Assembly: GCF_006439335.1 (NCBI RefSeq)
Contig: NZ_SAWY01000027.1
Coordinates: forward strand, 62,001 to 126,000
Length of the DNA: 64,000 nucleotides
Reading direction: 5' to 3'
From: Litorilituus lipolyticus
Lineage (GTDB): Bacteria; Pseudomonadota; Gammaproteobacteria; Enterobacterales; Alteromonadaceae
Shown: positions 37,931 to 47,588 of the stretch, piece by piece
Layout of the letters: the number at the start of each line of letters is the position of its first letter
How positions within the stretch are numbered: the stretch's first letter is position 1
The notes under the pieces: generated by a model
Databases searched by the model: none
Told to the model about the DNA's origin: nothing
Seen by the model: the letters and a program-made list of their open reading frames with translations, nothing else
Translations under genes and position numbers: made by a program

Positions 37931-39145
37931 TTAAACTGTTCTTGTTGCTGTGGCCGGAGGGATTAAAGCTGCTTTTTTGGCAGGGTATAATACAGCGAGT
38001 TGCCCAACAATAAATAACGCGACAGCACCAAAGGCAATTAATTCAAAACCTATAGGAGTTAAATTAAAGGTTTTAACTAGCCACATGTTTAATGCAATTG
38101 CCCCAGCAATACCAATAATTACGCCTACACAAGATATTAAAAAGTTTTCAACAAGAAAGTAGCGCATTACTTGCCATTTTGTGGCGCCAATTGCTCTGCG
38201 AGTACCTATTTGTTTTGTACGTCTATTTATACTGAATATTGCTAAACCCACAATACCAAACCCCGTAATGAGTGTTAGGGTAATAACTACTGTTGTTAGT
38301 ATTTTGTTGGTAGCATTATGTCGTCTATAGCTTCTTTTTCGTGTTTCTTCTAAGGTAGTTACTCGGCGAATAATCCTTTCTTTATTACTCTCAGCTAAGG
38401 TTTTTTCGATAATAGGCATTAACTCATCTCTTCGGCCACTCTCTGTTCTAATAAAGTAATAGCTACTTTGAGTCTCCATTTGAAAAGGCACTAACATACT
38501 GCGTTCAACGCCTCCCCAGCCATTCCATGGGGCTTGCAATGTTTTGATAATGCCAATGACTTGCATTGGTTGATTTTGCGAAATGTAAATTGTTTTACCT
38601 AGGGCCGTCTCCCAGTTATCAGGGTAGAGCTGCTCAGCAAAAGCCTTAGTGATTATAGTTTTACTTGGCCAAGTCGATTGTCCATCTACACGCCATTCAA
38701 TATCCTCAGCAGAAAAATTTGTACCTGCAAGAAGCTCAACACCTAAGGTATTGATAGCGTGATCATCCACCATGTAAACTGCGCTGCCAATGGTATCTTT
38801 ATCATCACCGGGTTCATGTTGTAATGACATAGACCAGCCCCCACCACTAAGTGGAATAGCATTGATTTGAAGAGCATCAATAACGCCTGGAGTTTTACGT
38901 ATGGAATTTAAGTCCGTTTGCATTTCTGCTTGCAAATTATAATCTTTTCCGAAAACAGTATTGGTTAAATAAAAGGTGTTTGCTTCATCTAAACCACTTT
39001 CTCGTTGCATTTGACTTTGTCTGTCTTGGATCATAAATATGGCGTTAACCATAATGGTCATTGTTAACGCTATTTGTAATGCGATTAACAATGCGCCTAT
39101 TTTATTTCGCAAGAGTGCGCGTACAATAAGGCCTATTTCTATCAT
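37931..39145 (-). CDS. ABC transporter permease, MacB/FtsX type (second subunit)
   Basis: 404 residues: N-terminal membrane helix (GALLIALQIALTMTIMVNAIF), large periplasmic MacB-PCD-like domain, then three C-terminal helices with the FtsX motif (RRTKQIGTRRAIGATKWQVMRYFLVENFL). Last gene of the adaptor-ATPase-permease-permease operon on the minus strand, 16 bp after the other permease. The two permeases probably form a heterodimer in the inner membrane. Confidence 0.9.
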   Translation of the reverse strand: MIEIGLIVRALLRNKIGALLIALQIALTMTIMVNAIFMIQDRQSQMQRESGLDEANTFYLTNTVFGKDYNLQAEMQTDLNSIRKTPGVIDALQINAIPLSGGGWSMSLQHEPGDDKDTIGSAVYMVDDHAINTLGVELLAGTNFSAEDIEWRVDGQSTWPSKTIITKAFAEQLYPDNWETALGKTIYISQNQPMQVIGIIKTLQAPWNGWGGVERSMLVPFQMETQSSYYFIRTESGRRDELMPIIEKTLAESNKERIIRRVTTLEETRKRSYRRHNATNKILTTVVITLTLITGFGIVGLAIFSINRRTKQIGTRRAIGATKWQVMRYFLVENFLISCVGVIIGIAGAIALNMWLVKTFNLTPIGFELIAFGAVALFIVGQLAVLYPAKKAALIPPATATRTV

Positions 39146-39161
39146 GATAATATCCTCGCCT

Positions 39162-40472
39162 TTATTGGCTTTTTAGCTGATGAGATGGTTGAACTTTGCA
39201 AGCTCGCCATGTAGGGTAAATTCCTGCAATAATGGTTGCAAAGAATGATATTGCTATGGCTAAGGCCATCATATTTAAATCAAGAGTGGCTAAGTTTTGC
39301 ATATAATCGCCATATAAGGTTTCAATACCTATTAGTCCCCAAAAGGCGAAAAATAACCCTAACAAACCACCAGCAAAGCCAATGCATCCTGCCTCGATAA
39401 TATATTGAAAAAATAGCGTTGATTTACTTGCTCCTAACGCTTGTCTTAAGCCTATTTCAGGTGCTTTGCCTAAGAATTTTGCCAGTAATAATCCTACGGT
39501 ATTTAATAAGCAAACAATGAGAAACATGAAAGACATTGTCATCATTATGCGAGCGTCATCAGCAACGACCTCTTGAACTTCTAACCATTGCGTTACTGTT
39601 GATAACCTATTGTCCATCGGGCGTAAAAATCGTCCGTATTGCTTTTGTTCTTCAACATAAGCATTAAGAAAATTAAGGTAATCATCTTTATCTTGTTCTG
39701 TTTTTAACTCGACCCAAAACTGTGTCCAGATACACTCAGAAGCTAAGAAGGCCTCGAAGCCGTCACCGGTAGGTTTCCAGCAATTTGTGTTACCGGACAT
39801 TCTCATTTTTTCTTCAGCGATAAGATTAAACGGAACAAAAATATCTTCGGTTTCGTTAAAAGCGCCGGTTGATATGTCGTAAAAACGAGGTTTAGGTTGC
39901 CAATGGTCAATGACGCCAACCACTTGAAAAACGTTGCCATCGATTCGAATTGACTCTCCGACTGAATTTTTACCGCCGAATATTTTTTCATTGGTTTCTT
40001 TATTAAGAACCACAACTAACTCTTTATTGTCATCAGCTTGATTCGACCAAGCATTACCGTAGATAAAAGGCACATCGAACATAGCAAAAAAATCAGCAGA
40101 GTTAGCTCGAGCATTGACTATCATAGGTAATATTTCTGGATCATTTGGCTCTATTACAGCATACGCTTGTGCTTGAACATTTTGTCGAAATGCTTTTTTA
40201 GCCTTCATCAAATTTGTAGAGTCAGTGTAGGTTAGTTGATCTGGCGGGTTTTGCCCTTCATCAAAAGGATCATTTACATCCCAACTATCAAGTTGCACGT
40301 AATATAATTGCTCACTTTTATGAGGAATAGGGTTGGCAGACATTAAGTAATTAACGGTCACCGTTGTCATAGTTGCGCCAATACCTAGGCCAATAGCGAG
40401 AATCATTAATAAGCTCAGCCCCCAGTGTTTGAGGATGCTGATTCGAGCAAGTCGTAAATAGTAATTAAACAT
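39162..40472 (-). CDS. ABC transporter permease, MacB/FtsX type (first subunit)
   Basis: 436 residues with the same layout as its neighbour: helix near the N-terminus (WGLSLLMILAIGLGIGATMTTVTV), periplasmic MacB-PCD-like domain, then FtsX helices (APEIGLRQALGASKSTLFFQYIIEAG). It starts 23 bp after the ATPase gene. A paired-permease version of MacB, in which the ATPase is a separate protein. Confidence 0.9.
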   Translation of the reverse strand: MFNYYLRLARISILKHWGLSLLMILAIGLGIGATMTTVTVNYLMSANPIPHKSEQLYYVQLDSWDVNDPFDEGQNPPDQLTYTDSTNLMKAKKAFRQNVQAQAYAVIEPNDPEILPMIVNARANSADFFAMFDVPFIYGNAWSNQADDNKELVVVLNKETNEKIFGGKNSVGESIRIDGNVFQVVGVIDHWQPKPRFYDISTGAFNETEDIFVPFNLIAEEKMRMSGNTNCWKPTGDGFEAFLASECIWTQFWVELKTEQDKDDYLNFLNAYVEEQKQYGRFLRPMDNRLSTVTQWLEVQEVVADDARIMMTMSFMFLIVCLLNTVGLLLAKFLGKAPEIGLRQALGASKSTLFFQYIIEAGCIGFAGGLLGLFFAFWGLIGIETLYGDYMQNLATLDLNMMALAIAISFFATIIAGIYPTWRACKVQPSHQLKSQ

Positions 40473-40495
40473 GGTACTTCCTTAGTGTGTGAGAG

Positions 40496-41188
40496 TTAGG
40501 CTGAAGCTTTTTCAGCAACAACATCTAATTCGCTTACTCGGCCATCCCTAACTTGAATGGTTCTAATCGCACGCATGGCTAGTTCTAGATCGTGCGTAAC
40601 CATAATGATGGTTGTACCTTGTTGATTAATTTCTTCTAGTAAAGTCATCACACCTTGTGCCATTTGCGAGTCAAGGTTTCCGGTTGGTTCATCAGCTAAT
40701 AAAAACCTAGGCTCGGTTGCTAACGCTCTTGCAATGGCGACACGTTGTTGTTGTCCACCAGATAACTGACTTGGAAGGTGCTTCATACGAGAAGCTAAAC
40801 CTACTCTCTCTAAGTTTTCTTCAATTCTGCGACGCCTTTCTTTAGCATCAAAGCCACGATACCTTAATGGTACATCAACATTGTCAAATAAATTCAAATC
40901 AGGAATAAGATTAAAGCCTTGAAAAACAAAGCCTATCTTTTCATTTCTCATACGTGAGCGCCCATTATCATTGAGTTGCCCAACGTCTTTACCATCAAGG
41001 GTAAACTCACCGTTTGTGTAGGTTTCAAGTAATCCGGCAATATTTAAAAAGGTGGTTTTACCAGAACCAGAAGGTCCTGTGACACTAACAAAATCACCTT
41101 CGTTTACGGTTAAGTTAAAATTGTTTAAAGCATGTGTTTGTATATTTCCTGTTTGAAAGGTTTTATTAATATTCTTCATAACTAGCAT
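40496..41188 (-). CDS. ABC transporter ATPase, MacB/LolD type
   Basis: 230 residues with all ABC motifs: Walker A GPSGSGKTT (~38-46), Q-loop FVFQGFNLIPDL, signature LSGGQQQRVAIARAL, Walker B FLLADEPTGNLDS, H-loop MVTHDLE. It energises the two adjoining FtsX-type permeases. It lies 75 bp after the adaptor gene. Confidence 0.95.
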   Translation of the reverse strand: MLVMKNINKTFQTGNIQTHALNNFNLTVNEGDFVSVTGPSGSGKTTFLNIAGLLETYTNGEFTLDGKDVGQLNDNGRSRMRNEKIGFVFQGFNLIPDLNLFDNVDVPLRYRGFDAKERRRRIEENLERVGLASRMKHLPSQLSGGQQQRVAIARALATEPRFLLADEPTGNLDSQMAQGVMTLLEEINQQGTTIIMVTHDLELAMRAIRTIQVRDGRVSELDVVAEKASA

Positions 41189-41263
41189 AATGATGTGTCC
41201 TTGTTCGTTTATATTCTTATAAGAAGTAGTTAGGCACTTTTATCGAAACGTGCCTAGTTTGCG

Positions 41264-42541
41264 TTAGTTGTTTAGTAAAACTTGCTCGGCAGCATTGAAC
41301 ATATCAGTGCCAGAAATAATGATACGTTGTCCTTCTGTTAAGCCGTTAAGTACTTCAACATGGCTTAAACTTCTTGCGCCAAGAGAAATTGGCGTTTTAG
41401 TCGCAAGGCCGTCATTAATTAAATAAGCGAATCTACCACCGCTACTTTCCATGAATTGGCCACGTTGAATTTGTAATACGTCACTCTTATATTCCAAAAT
41501 AATTTGGGTATTGAGTCGTTGATTTTGGCGGAGTTGTTGAGGGGTTTCTTTTGAAAAGCGTACTCGTCCTGTAACCTGATTATTCAGTATTTCGGGGGAA
41601 ATTGTTACAAGACGAGCACTAAACTGCTTTTGTTCAAATTGCACGTTAACGTCCATGCCGATTACCAGATCATCGGCATAGCTTTCAGGGATATCTATCT
41701 CAACTTCTAAATTGGATAAATCAACAACGGTTAAAATTGCTTGGTTTTTACTTAAGAATGTTTTGTTGTCTGTATTTAAATTACCAACAATGCCACTGAC
41801 AGGTGAACGAATTGTTAAACCTTCTACTTGACGTTCAAGCTCACTTACTAAAAGTGCTTGACGTTTAATATCTAGTTGCAGTGATTTACCATCAAAATCT
41901 AAGCTTTCAATGTTCAGCGCAGCATCTTGTTCCGCATGTCGGTGTTGTAACTGAGCATTCTTTAATTCATCTTGCGCTTTTTCAAAATCAATTTGATTAA
42001 TGGCATTTTTCTCGTACCCTAAATCTGCTCGGCGTTTTTCACGCTTAGCAGAAACTAGACGAACATTGGCTAAATCAACAGATTTTTGATCGATTAAATG
42101 CTGTTTTTTTGCTTGTATTTTTTGACGTTCATAACTAGATTTTAAGCTATCTAAAATAGCTTGCTGCTGAAATAGTCGACTCGTTAACTCTGGACTCTCT
42201 AAAGTTGCTATCGCTTGGTTTTCTTTTACTTGATGCCCCGCTTCTATCAGTAAGGTAATGGTGCCATCTGCTGGGCTATATACCGTAGGACTGACAGCAG
42301 CGACAACTCGACCCAGTACTGAAATATCACGAGTAAAGTCTCCACGGGTCACTATAGCTGTTCTAACTCTTTCTGCAGAAATTGAGTGACTTGCTTGGCT
42401 CCATTTACTGGCAGCAGGTGCTATTTGCCAAATAATAGTTGCTATAACAACTATCGTGATAGCTATTGAGGTAATTGTTTTAGTTTTGTTTTTAGGTTGC
42501 GCGATCACTATATCTTGATCACTAGTATCTTTTATTTTCAT
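41264..42541 (-). CDS. Periplasmic adaptor (HlyD/MacA family)
   Basis: 425 residues: membrane helix (~24-43, SIAITIVVIATIIWQIAPAA), lipoyl/barrel-sandwich halves (VYSPADGTITLLIEAGHQVKENQAI and LTIRSPVSGIVGNLNTDNKTFL), a coiled-coil hairpin between them (~115-225), and the beta-barrel domain. It links the inner-membrane ABC exporter to an outer-membrane TolC-like channel, which is not encoded here. First gene of the operon. Substrate unknown; relatives export peptides or macrolides. Confidence 0.9.
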   Translation of the reverse strand: MKIKDTSDQDIVIAQPKNKTKTITSIAITIVVIATIIWQIAPAASKWSQASHSISAERVRTAIVTRGDFTRDISVLGRVVAAVSPTVYSPADGTITLLIEAGHQVKENQAIATLESPELTSRLFQQQAILDSLKSSYERQKIQAKKQHLIDQKSVDLANVRLVSAKREKRRADLGYEKNAINQIDFEKAQDELKNAQLQHRHAEQDAALNIESLDFDGKSLQLDIKRQALLVSELERQVEGLTIRSPVSGIVGNLNTDNKTFLSKNQAILTVVDLSNLEVEIDIPESYADDLVIGMDVNVQFEQKQFSARLVTISPEILNNQVTGRVRFSKETPQQLRQNQRLNTQIILEYKSDVLQIQRGQFMESSGGRFAYLINDGLATKTPISLGARSLSHVEVLNGLTEGQRIIISGTDMFNAAEQVLLNN

Positions 42542-42774
42542 TTTATTCCCCCGAATGTTTTTGTATAAGTCGAAAGAGAATGCGAAAAAGTTTAAATTAA
42601 TTTTGAAATAATCTTTAAGGAGAGATTTTAAAATGGTTTTAATGAGACTTTTTTAAAGATTAATGTTTAGTGGGGTATTAAGACAAAAGACAAGATGTAC
42701 ATTTGATATGCGCACTCGTAATGTGTTGCTTTAAAACATATTTTTTAGGAGAGCTGGTGTGAAGCTGTTAATAA

Positions 42775-42799
42775 AAAAGCACCAACAAGTGGTGCTTTT
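42775..42799 (-). terminator. Terminator after the PEP-CTERM gene
   Basis: Stem AAAAGCACCA / TGGTGCTTTT, loop ACAAG, with a T run on the minus strand, 25 bp past the PEP-CTERM gene stop. Confidence 0.85.
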
Positions 42800-42823
42800 G
42801 TTAAGTAAAACGTTGATTAAATT

Positions 42824-43489
42824 TTATTTCTTAATTTTGCGAGATGTTAACCCCAAAATACCTAAAGCGAAAATAGCAAGGGTAGAGGGCTCTGGCACTT
42901 GTGTTAAAGCTACATTATCTAAACCTAAACTGGCTGGTCCAGTAAAATTCTCAGGGATAAATGCATTAAAACTAATTGAAATATTTGCTAAATCCATGGC
43001 TGCAAAAACAGAATGGTCAAAAGAAACTACCTCGCTAAACCATGAAGGGTCGTTTATAGACTTTATTGACTTGCTGAATAACGTTTCAACTAATGAACCA
43101 TCAGTGATAATTACAGAAAATGTACGTTCAATAGGCCAAGTCCAACCATTATCACCAGTAACTGCGTAGTCAAAAGCTAATGAATAAGAGTTTAAAGCAC
43201 CAAGGTCGACCATTTGACTTAGTGCAAAGGTTTGAGGTCCATTACCATCAAAACTATTATACGCTTCATAGCCCGCACTAGGGTCTGCCAAAAGGTTCCA
43301 ACAAATACCGTCATCGTTAAGGGCAACTGTCCAGTCAGTATCGCAACCTGAATTGCCATTTGAAGAAACATTCCAATTTGATAGATCTCCTGTTTCGAAA
43401 TCACCATTTTCAATCAGGTTTGCATTAACATAACAACTAGTGGATAAAGCTAAACTAACACAAGCCGCTTTTAATATTTTTATATTCAT
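42824..43489 (-). CDS. PEP-CTERM sorted exported protein
   Basis: 221 residues: signal peptide (ILKAACVSLALSTSCYVNA), NLIENGDFETGDLSNW (typical start of the carbohydrate-binding-like fold in these proteins), Cys pair, and the C-terminal signal VPEPSTLAIFALGILGLTSRK, a textbook PEP-CTERM motif plus hydrophobic span and basic end. It would be processed by an exosortase, coded elsewhere, and end up in surface or biofilm matrix. It stands alone. Confidence 0.92.
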   Translation of the reverse strand: MNIKILKAACVSLALSTSCYVNANLIENGDFETGDLSNWNVSSNGNSGCDTDWTVALNDDGICWNLLADPSAGYEAYNSFDGNGPQTFALSQMVDLGALNSYSLAFDYAVTGDNGWTWPIERTFSVIITDGSLVETLFSKSIKSINDPSWFSEVVSFDHSVFAAMDLANISISFNAFIPENFTGPASLGLDNVALTQVPEPSTLAIFALGILGLTSRKIKK

Positions 43490-43829
43490 GGCATACCCTA
43501 TAAATTATTGATTTAAACATGACTTTATATTGATAGGTGATAAAGCAAGAAAGCAAGTAATGCGCCAGAATGAAATTGTTTTTATTTTCAGTTGGTTATG
43601 GTCGTGCTAAAGAAGTTGTAATTTTATACTGTAAAGAAAATGGACACCGTATAGTATTTGAGATCTACCATTTATTGGTTAAGGATAAGGAGTTTCAATA
43701 ACTTTATTGGTAGCAAACAGTAATTCTAGCAGATATATAATCTGCTCATTAGTGAGTCTATAGTTTTGACTGAAGTGTTGTTGCTATTCTCATTTGGTTC
43801 TTAGTTTATTTAGTACTAAATTCTATAGT
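43490..43829. other. Spacer upstream of the split rimO
   Basis: AT-rich non-coding stretch between the PEP-CTERM gene start and the rimO promoter. It should hold the PEP-CTERM gene promoter on the minus strand. No RNA, repeat or convincing ORF was seen. Confidence 0.5.
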
Positions 43830-43905
43830 TACCACTCATTCAAACATTCCTGTATAATCCCGCGCATTAAACAACTGCCTAACGCCCTGAATTTGCTAAG
43901 GCAGT
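43830..43905 (+). promoter_or_regulatory. Host rimO promoter and leader hairpin (left copy)
   Basis: TACCACTCA, then CCTGTATAATCCCGCGCATT with a consensus -10 (TATAAT, 43853-43858), followed in the leader by a hairpin with arms ACTGCCT (43874-43880) and AGGCAGT (43899-43905). All of this recurs upstream of the intact rimO at 61700-61784, with a compensatory base-pair change in the hairpin. This copy now drives only an orphan fragment. Confidence 0.75.
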
Positions 43906-43979
43906 ACAACACCACTTATGACGCTACTCTTTATCAGATTTAGCATTAGTTAAATAATATAGAGTAAGTTGAGAGCCTT

Positions 43980-44165
43980 ATGACCGTAGAACAATTCGAC
44001 CCGAATGCTCCTAAAAAAAGCAGTAACTCAAATGAGAGCCAAACAACCACGTTAGACATTCCATCTAAAATGATTGAAGAGCAACATAACGAAGTTGTTA
44101 GCTCTAATACAGAATCAGAACGCGCTGCAAAGGTGGGCTTCGTGAGTCTTGGGTGCCTAAAGTAG
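43980..44165 (+). pseudogene. rimO: Orphan 5' fragment of rimO left by island insertion
   Basis: Encodes [11 protein letters not shown]..., a low-complexity N-terminal extension, then [14 protein letters not shown], the start of the RimO MTTase domain. After the first cluster Cys one C is missing relative to the intact gene (TGCCTAAAG against TGCCCTAAAA), so the frame reads LK and stops. The N-terminal 45 residues are homologous to, but clearly diverged from, those of the intact rimO at 61848. The simplest reading is that this is the original host start of the gene, cut off by the island. Confidence 0.88.
44115..44157 (+). repeat. Left junction repeat (attL) of the rimO island
   Basis: 43-bp direct repeat, from TCAGAACGCGCTGC to TGAGTCTTGGGTGCC, matching 61983-62025 with two mismatches (44135 G/A and 44150 T/G). 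Homology to rimO ends directly after it. Confidence 0.85.
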
Positions 44166-44200
44166 TGTAAGCGTTGCTTTGTAGCGCCATGTGTTTCTTC

Positions 44201-44545
44201 TTACTTCTCAGTTAAATACTCAACCAAGCCTTGTCGTAACTCCTTATCTAACAAGCCACTTGCAACACGACAATCAACAGGTATATCTATATTAAGTATT
44301 TGCCGTATAGCAAAAATAAACGATAAATTTAAGCAAACCTTTTCACCTATAGCTAAACAGCTACCGTCTAAGTCTTTGTGTAGCTCATATTTCCAAGCCT
44401 TGTATTTAAGCAGTGACTTAAAAATAATAAGCATTTTATATTTGAGGTTGTTTATTTGTGCGGACGGTAATAACTGGTGGGCAATAAGCTTATAGTCCAT
44501 TGCTATAAGCTGTTTATCGGTTAAGTGATTAAAATTTAATGTCAT
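44201..44545 (-). CDS. Hypothetical island protein
   Basis: About 114 residues, mostly helical, with no recognised motif (MTLNFNHLTDKQLIAMDYKL; YKAWKYELHKDLDGSCLAIG). ATG 44545 is preferred to the TTG one codon upstream. It lies 50 bp downstream of the DUF6641-like gene on the same strand, so they may be co-transcribed. It is the first gene inside the island from the left junction. Confidence 0.5.
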   Translation of the reverse strand: MTLNFNHLTDKQLIAMDYKLIAHQLLPSAQINNLKYKMLIIFKSLLKYKAWKYELHKDLDGSCLAIGEKVCLNLSFIFAIRQILNIDIPVDCRVASGLLDKELRQGLVEYLTEK

Positions 44546-44595
44546 CAATACAGTGAATTCTAGCTATAAACGAATAGTTCACTGAGATTTTACCA

Positions 44596-45027
44596 TTACT
44601 TTTTACCTACTGCCTTAATTGCCATAAGCTTAGAGTCAAACTCACCAGCCTTTACTGCTTCGATTACAACGTCATAGACACCGGTTAAAGCTGTCGAATC
44701 CTTTACCGCTATCGCATACAAGCCTTTTGCGAGTTCAAGCGATTTTGAGCCGTATTTGATAGGGGTAAAGTATTGCTCGTCAATTTTGTAAAACCATGGC
44801 TTGATTTGTTTAGGTACACGAACCTTATTTTTTATACCTGTTTCTTGGTCGATAACATACTTATATTTGAAAGCTTTAAACTCTTCGTTTTCAACAAGAC
44901 AGCGAGCCATTTCTCGCTGTACTTCTAGTCGAGCTATAAGTTTGTTTTGTCGCTGTATAAGTGGGTCAGTAGGATGCTTAGGTGGTGCTTCGGTAATATT
45001 GAGTTTACTTAAAAGAGATTTAGTCAT
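44596..45027 (-). CDS. DUF6641-like protein
   Basis: 143 residues. The pattern QRQNKLIARLEVQREMARC, VRVPKQIKPWFYKIDE, PIKYGSKSLELAKGLYAI, AVKAGEFDS resembles DUF6641 proteins often found on mobile elements; the assignment is from memory of the family. Function unknown. The start has GGAG seven nt upstream, and the upstream region shares the motif GGNCGACCGAA with the region upstream of the tyrosine recombinase. Confidence 0.65.
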   Translation of the reverse strand: MTKSLLSKLNITEAPPKHPTDPLIQRQNKLIARLEVQREMARCLVENEEFKAFKYKYVIDQETGIKNKVRVPKQIKPWFYKIDEQYFTPIKYGSKSLELAKGLYAIAVKDSTALTGVYDVVIEAVKAGEFDSKLMAIKAVGKK

Positions 45028-45140
45028 AATTGACTCCTTTGGTTAACAATGAAGTAAAGTTTATTGTTGTATTAACCAAAGGACGACCGAATTATGCAGA
45101 GGTGTTTACAGTGCTAAAAAATGTACGTTTTTCGTGGTTT

Positions 45141-45788
45141 TTAGCTACTAATTAGTTTATCTGGGCATATACTGTTACTTTTTAGAGCAATCTTTAATAA
45201 CTCGAACGATTCTTGAACTTCTAACTTTGCCAAAATATTAGCCTTATGGGCATGTACTGTTTTGGGCATAATGTTGAGGTTTGATGATATGGCCTTTATT
45301 GAATAGCCTGTTGCCAATAAACAAAATATATCATGCTCTCGGCTGGTTAATTGCTTAACTTTTGACTGCTCTAATTTGTTATTATCAAAGCGAATGTTTT
45401 TAATAATATCAGCACCTAAGAAACTGTTGCCATTAACGACATTATCAATTGCTTCAAATAGCTCTTCTGAGGCGTTATTTTTAGAAATATAAGCATTGGC
45501 TCCAGCGTCTATAGCATCAGTAACATAGGGATCACTATCATACATGCTAACAATGATTATTTTAGCTTTAGGCATGTTTGATTTAATGACTGGAATTAAA
45601 TGTAGGCCGTTTTTGTCAGGTAAGGAAAGGTCAAGAATGACTATATCAAGTTGCGCTTTGTCTATTGAGCAAATAGCTTCATTAAAACTACTCGCTTCTA
45701 ATACAACTTTATAACCTTGTTCTAGCTCTAGTAGACGCTTAAACCCCTCTCGTACTATTGAGTGATCGTCAATCAGTGCAATATCCAT
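45141..45788 (-). CDS. NarL/LuxR-type response regulator
   Basis: 215 residues. Receiver with IALIDDHSIV, phospho-acceptor Asp in LDIVILDLSLPDK and Lys in ANAYISKNNAS; C-terminal LuxR helix-turn-helix (LTSREHDIFCLLATGYSIKAISSNL, PKTVHAHKANILAKLEV). It is divergent from the MASE1 kinase gene (86 bp between starts), its presumed partner. A 33-bp motif repeated before the next two genes (47519 and 47940) is a good candidate for its binding site. Confidence 0.9.
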   Translation of the reverse strand: MDIALIDDHSIVREGFKRLLELEQGYKVVLEASSFNEAICSIDKAQLDIVILDLSLPDKNGLHLIPVIKSNMPKAKIIIVSMYDSDPYVTDAIDAGANAYISKNNASEELFEAIDNVVNGNSFLGADIIKNIRFDNNKLEQSKVKQLTSREHDIFCLLATGYSIKAISSNLNIMPKTVHAHKANILAKLEVQESFELLKIALKSNSICPDKLISS

Positions 45789-45874
45789 ATTTACTAACCT
45801 AGTTAAGAGTTTGATTGTTAAATCATATTTAACAATTATATACTGGCTGTAACAATAACGTTGAAGCCATTAAA

Positions 45875-47479
45875 ATGCAAAGCTTAAGCACAAAGTACAT
45901 TACTAATTTTTCATTAATTTCGATCGCTTATGGCATGCTCTGGTACTTTACTTGGTTTTTACCCGTTAACTTTGCTGTCGTTAATAATTCTGCTAGCTGG
46001 TTCTTACCTGCTGGTTTTCGTTTTGCTGCTTTTTTAATGCTTCCAAGAAGGTATTGGCTTGCAATTATACTAGGTGAGTGGACAGCAATTAAGTTGCTAA
46101 ATGATCTTAAAGATCCAATGACACTTTTTGCTGAATTTGTTTCTATAGCACCGCCTGCGTTGATCTACCTAACTGCGGCACATATACACCTAAAGCTGTA
46201 TGGCAAAGCTGCATTTAATAATGTTAAGCAAACAATTTCTTTATTATTCTTCGGCTTTAGTGCCGCTATATTAACGGCTACTGTGTTAGTTACTAGCATG
46301 ATTTATCATGGGAAATATGCATCATCGGGTACTGAAATGCTTATTAGTGAAATGCATTTAGCTAATATATTTGCATTTGCTTTAGGTGATATTGTAGGAA
46401 TGCTGTTAATTGTCCCTAGTATTATTCTTATCTCAGACTTAATTAAGAAAAGAACAACGATTGATATTTGTATTAATTTTAAAATGCTAATACAGTTTTT
46501 TTCTATAGCAATGATAGGTATTTTATTACTGTCGAATTTACATCAAATTCCTTTGTATTACATTCAAATGATTGTAGTAATGCTAGTGATCACCTGTTCC
46601 TATAAATATGGCTGGCAAGGAGCAGTAGTTAGCGTATTTACAATGTGTATTGTTATTGTTCTAGCTGCATTATTAGCTGACACACAAAGTTCTATGATCG
46701 AAAACCAAGTTTACTTAATAACTATTGCTGTTATTGCGTTAATACTCGGAACATCAATATCTCAACAAAACCAATTAACTCATCAACTACTGGAACAGAA
46801 TTTAACCTTAGAAACGTTGAATATTGGCTTGAACGAAGAAGTAAAAAAGAACCAACAATTGGCCGCAAAAGTCATTAGCATTCAAGAGTCTGAAAGAAAG
46901 AAAATATCTACAGAGTTACATGATGATATCGGGCAAAACATTACAGCAATTAATACCGAGGTTAAAATAATAGAGCGTTTATCAACAAACCAAATGGTTG
47001 AAGCTTCAATTAGTAATATTAAGCAGTTAACAAGCACTATTTACTCAACAGCACATCATTTAATGAGCATGCTACGCCCACGTGTCATTGATGAGTTAGG
47101 GCTTGAAAAAGCACTGGATAGCAGCCAATTTCATCAACTGCTCAACAAAGCTGGTATTAACTATCATGTAGATATTCATGGTGAATTTGAGAGCCTTGAT
47201 GATGTAGTGAAAATTGCAATTTATCGTATTGCACAAGAGTCAGCCACTAATGCAATAAAGCATTCGCAAGCTGGAAATTTTTATTTAGATTTATCGCTAG
47301 AGAATCAATTACTAACTTTAAGAATAAAAGATGATGGTATTGGCTTTGATACGACTGACAAAGATAAATTAAAAGGGCGTTTTGGCTTACTGGGTATAGA
47401 AGAGCGTGTGTTATCTTTACAAGGCCAGTTTGAGCTAAACAGCAGTGATATAGGCTCTGAAATTATAGTAAAAATTTAA
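45875..47479 (+). CDS. MASE1-domain sensor histidine kinase (HisKA_3 type)
   Basis: 534 residues. N-terminal MASE1-like membrane domain with about eight helices (residues 10-300; WFLPAGFRFAAFLMLP is typical). Then coiled coil, HisKA_3 with phospho-acceptor His in ESERKKISTELHDDIGQNI (~350), and HATPase with IYRIAQESATNAIKHS, DDGIGFD, and GRFGLLGIEERV. This is the UhpB/NarX-like architecture. Pairs with the divergent NarL-type regulator. Signal unknown. It is island cargo. Confidence 0.9.
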   Translation: MQSLSTKYITNFSLISIAYGMLWYFTWFLPVNFAVVNNSASWFLPAGFRFAAFLMLPRRYWLAIILGEWTAIKLLNDLKDPMTLFAEFVSIAPPALIYLTAAHIHLKLYGKAAFNNVKQTISLLFFGFSAAILTATVLVTSMIYHGKYASSGTEMLISEMHLANIFAFALGDIVGMLLIVPSIILISDLIKKRTTIDICINFKMLIQFFSIAMIGILLLSNLHQIPLYYIQMIVVMLVITCSYKYGWQGAVVSVFTMCIVIVLAALLADTQSSMIENQVYLITIAVIALILGTSISQQNQLTHQLLEQNLTLETLNIGLNEEVKKNQQLAAKVISIQESERKKISTELHDDIGQNITAINTEVKIIERLSTNQMVEASISNIKQLTSTIYSTAHHLMSMLRPRVIDELGLEKALDSSQFHQLLNKAGINYHVDIHGEFESLDDVVKIAIYRIAQESATNAIKHSQAGNFYLDLSLENQLLTLRIKDDGIGFDTTDKDKLKGRFGLLGIEERVLSLQGQFELNSSDIGSEIIVKI

Positions 47480-47518
47480 CCTTACCAGTGTTAGTTGCAT
47501 AGTAAATAGTGCCTTCGA

Positions 47519-47551
47519 GAACTAGGAATCTCCTGTTATATCCTCGTAGTA
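47519..47551 (+). promoter_or_regulatory. Operator-like repeat, copy 1
   Basis: 33-bp element GAACTAGGAA-n2-TCC-n6-TAT-n-CTCGTAG (approximate spacing) found at the same length again at 47940-47972. It lies 38 bp before a small membrane protein gene, next to the kinase/regulator pair. Confidence 0.6.
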
Positions 47552-47588
47552 TATCCATAGTTTTAATGGATAACTTAAAGGGATAAAC

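Noticed and set aside
42759..43169. 136-codon ORF on the plus strand
   Set aside because: Lies antisense to the PEP-CTERM gene, whose signal peptide and sorting signal are convincing.
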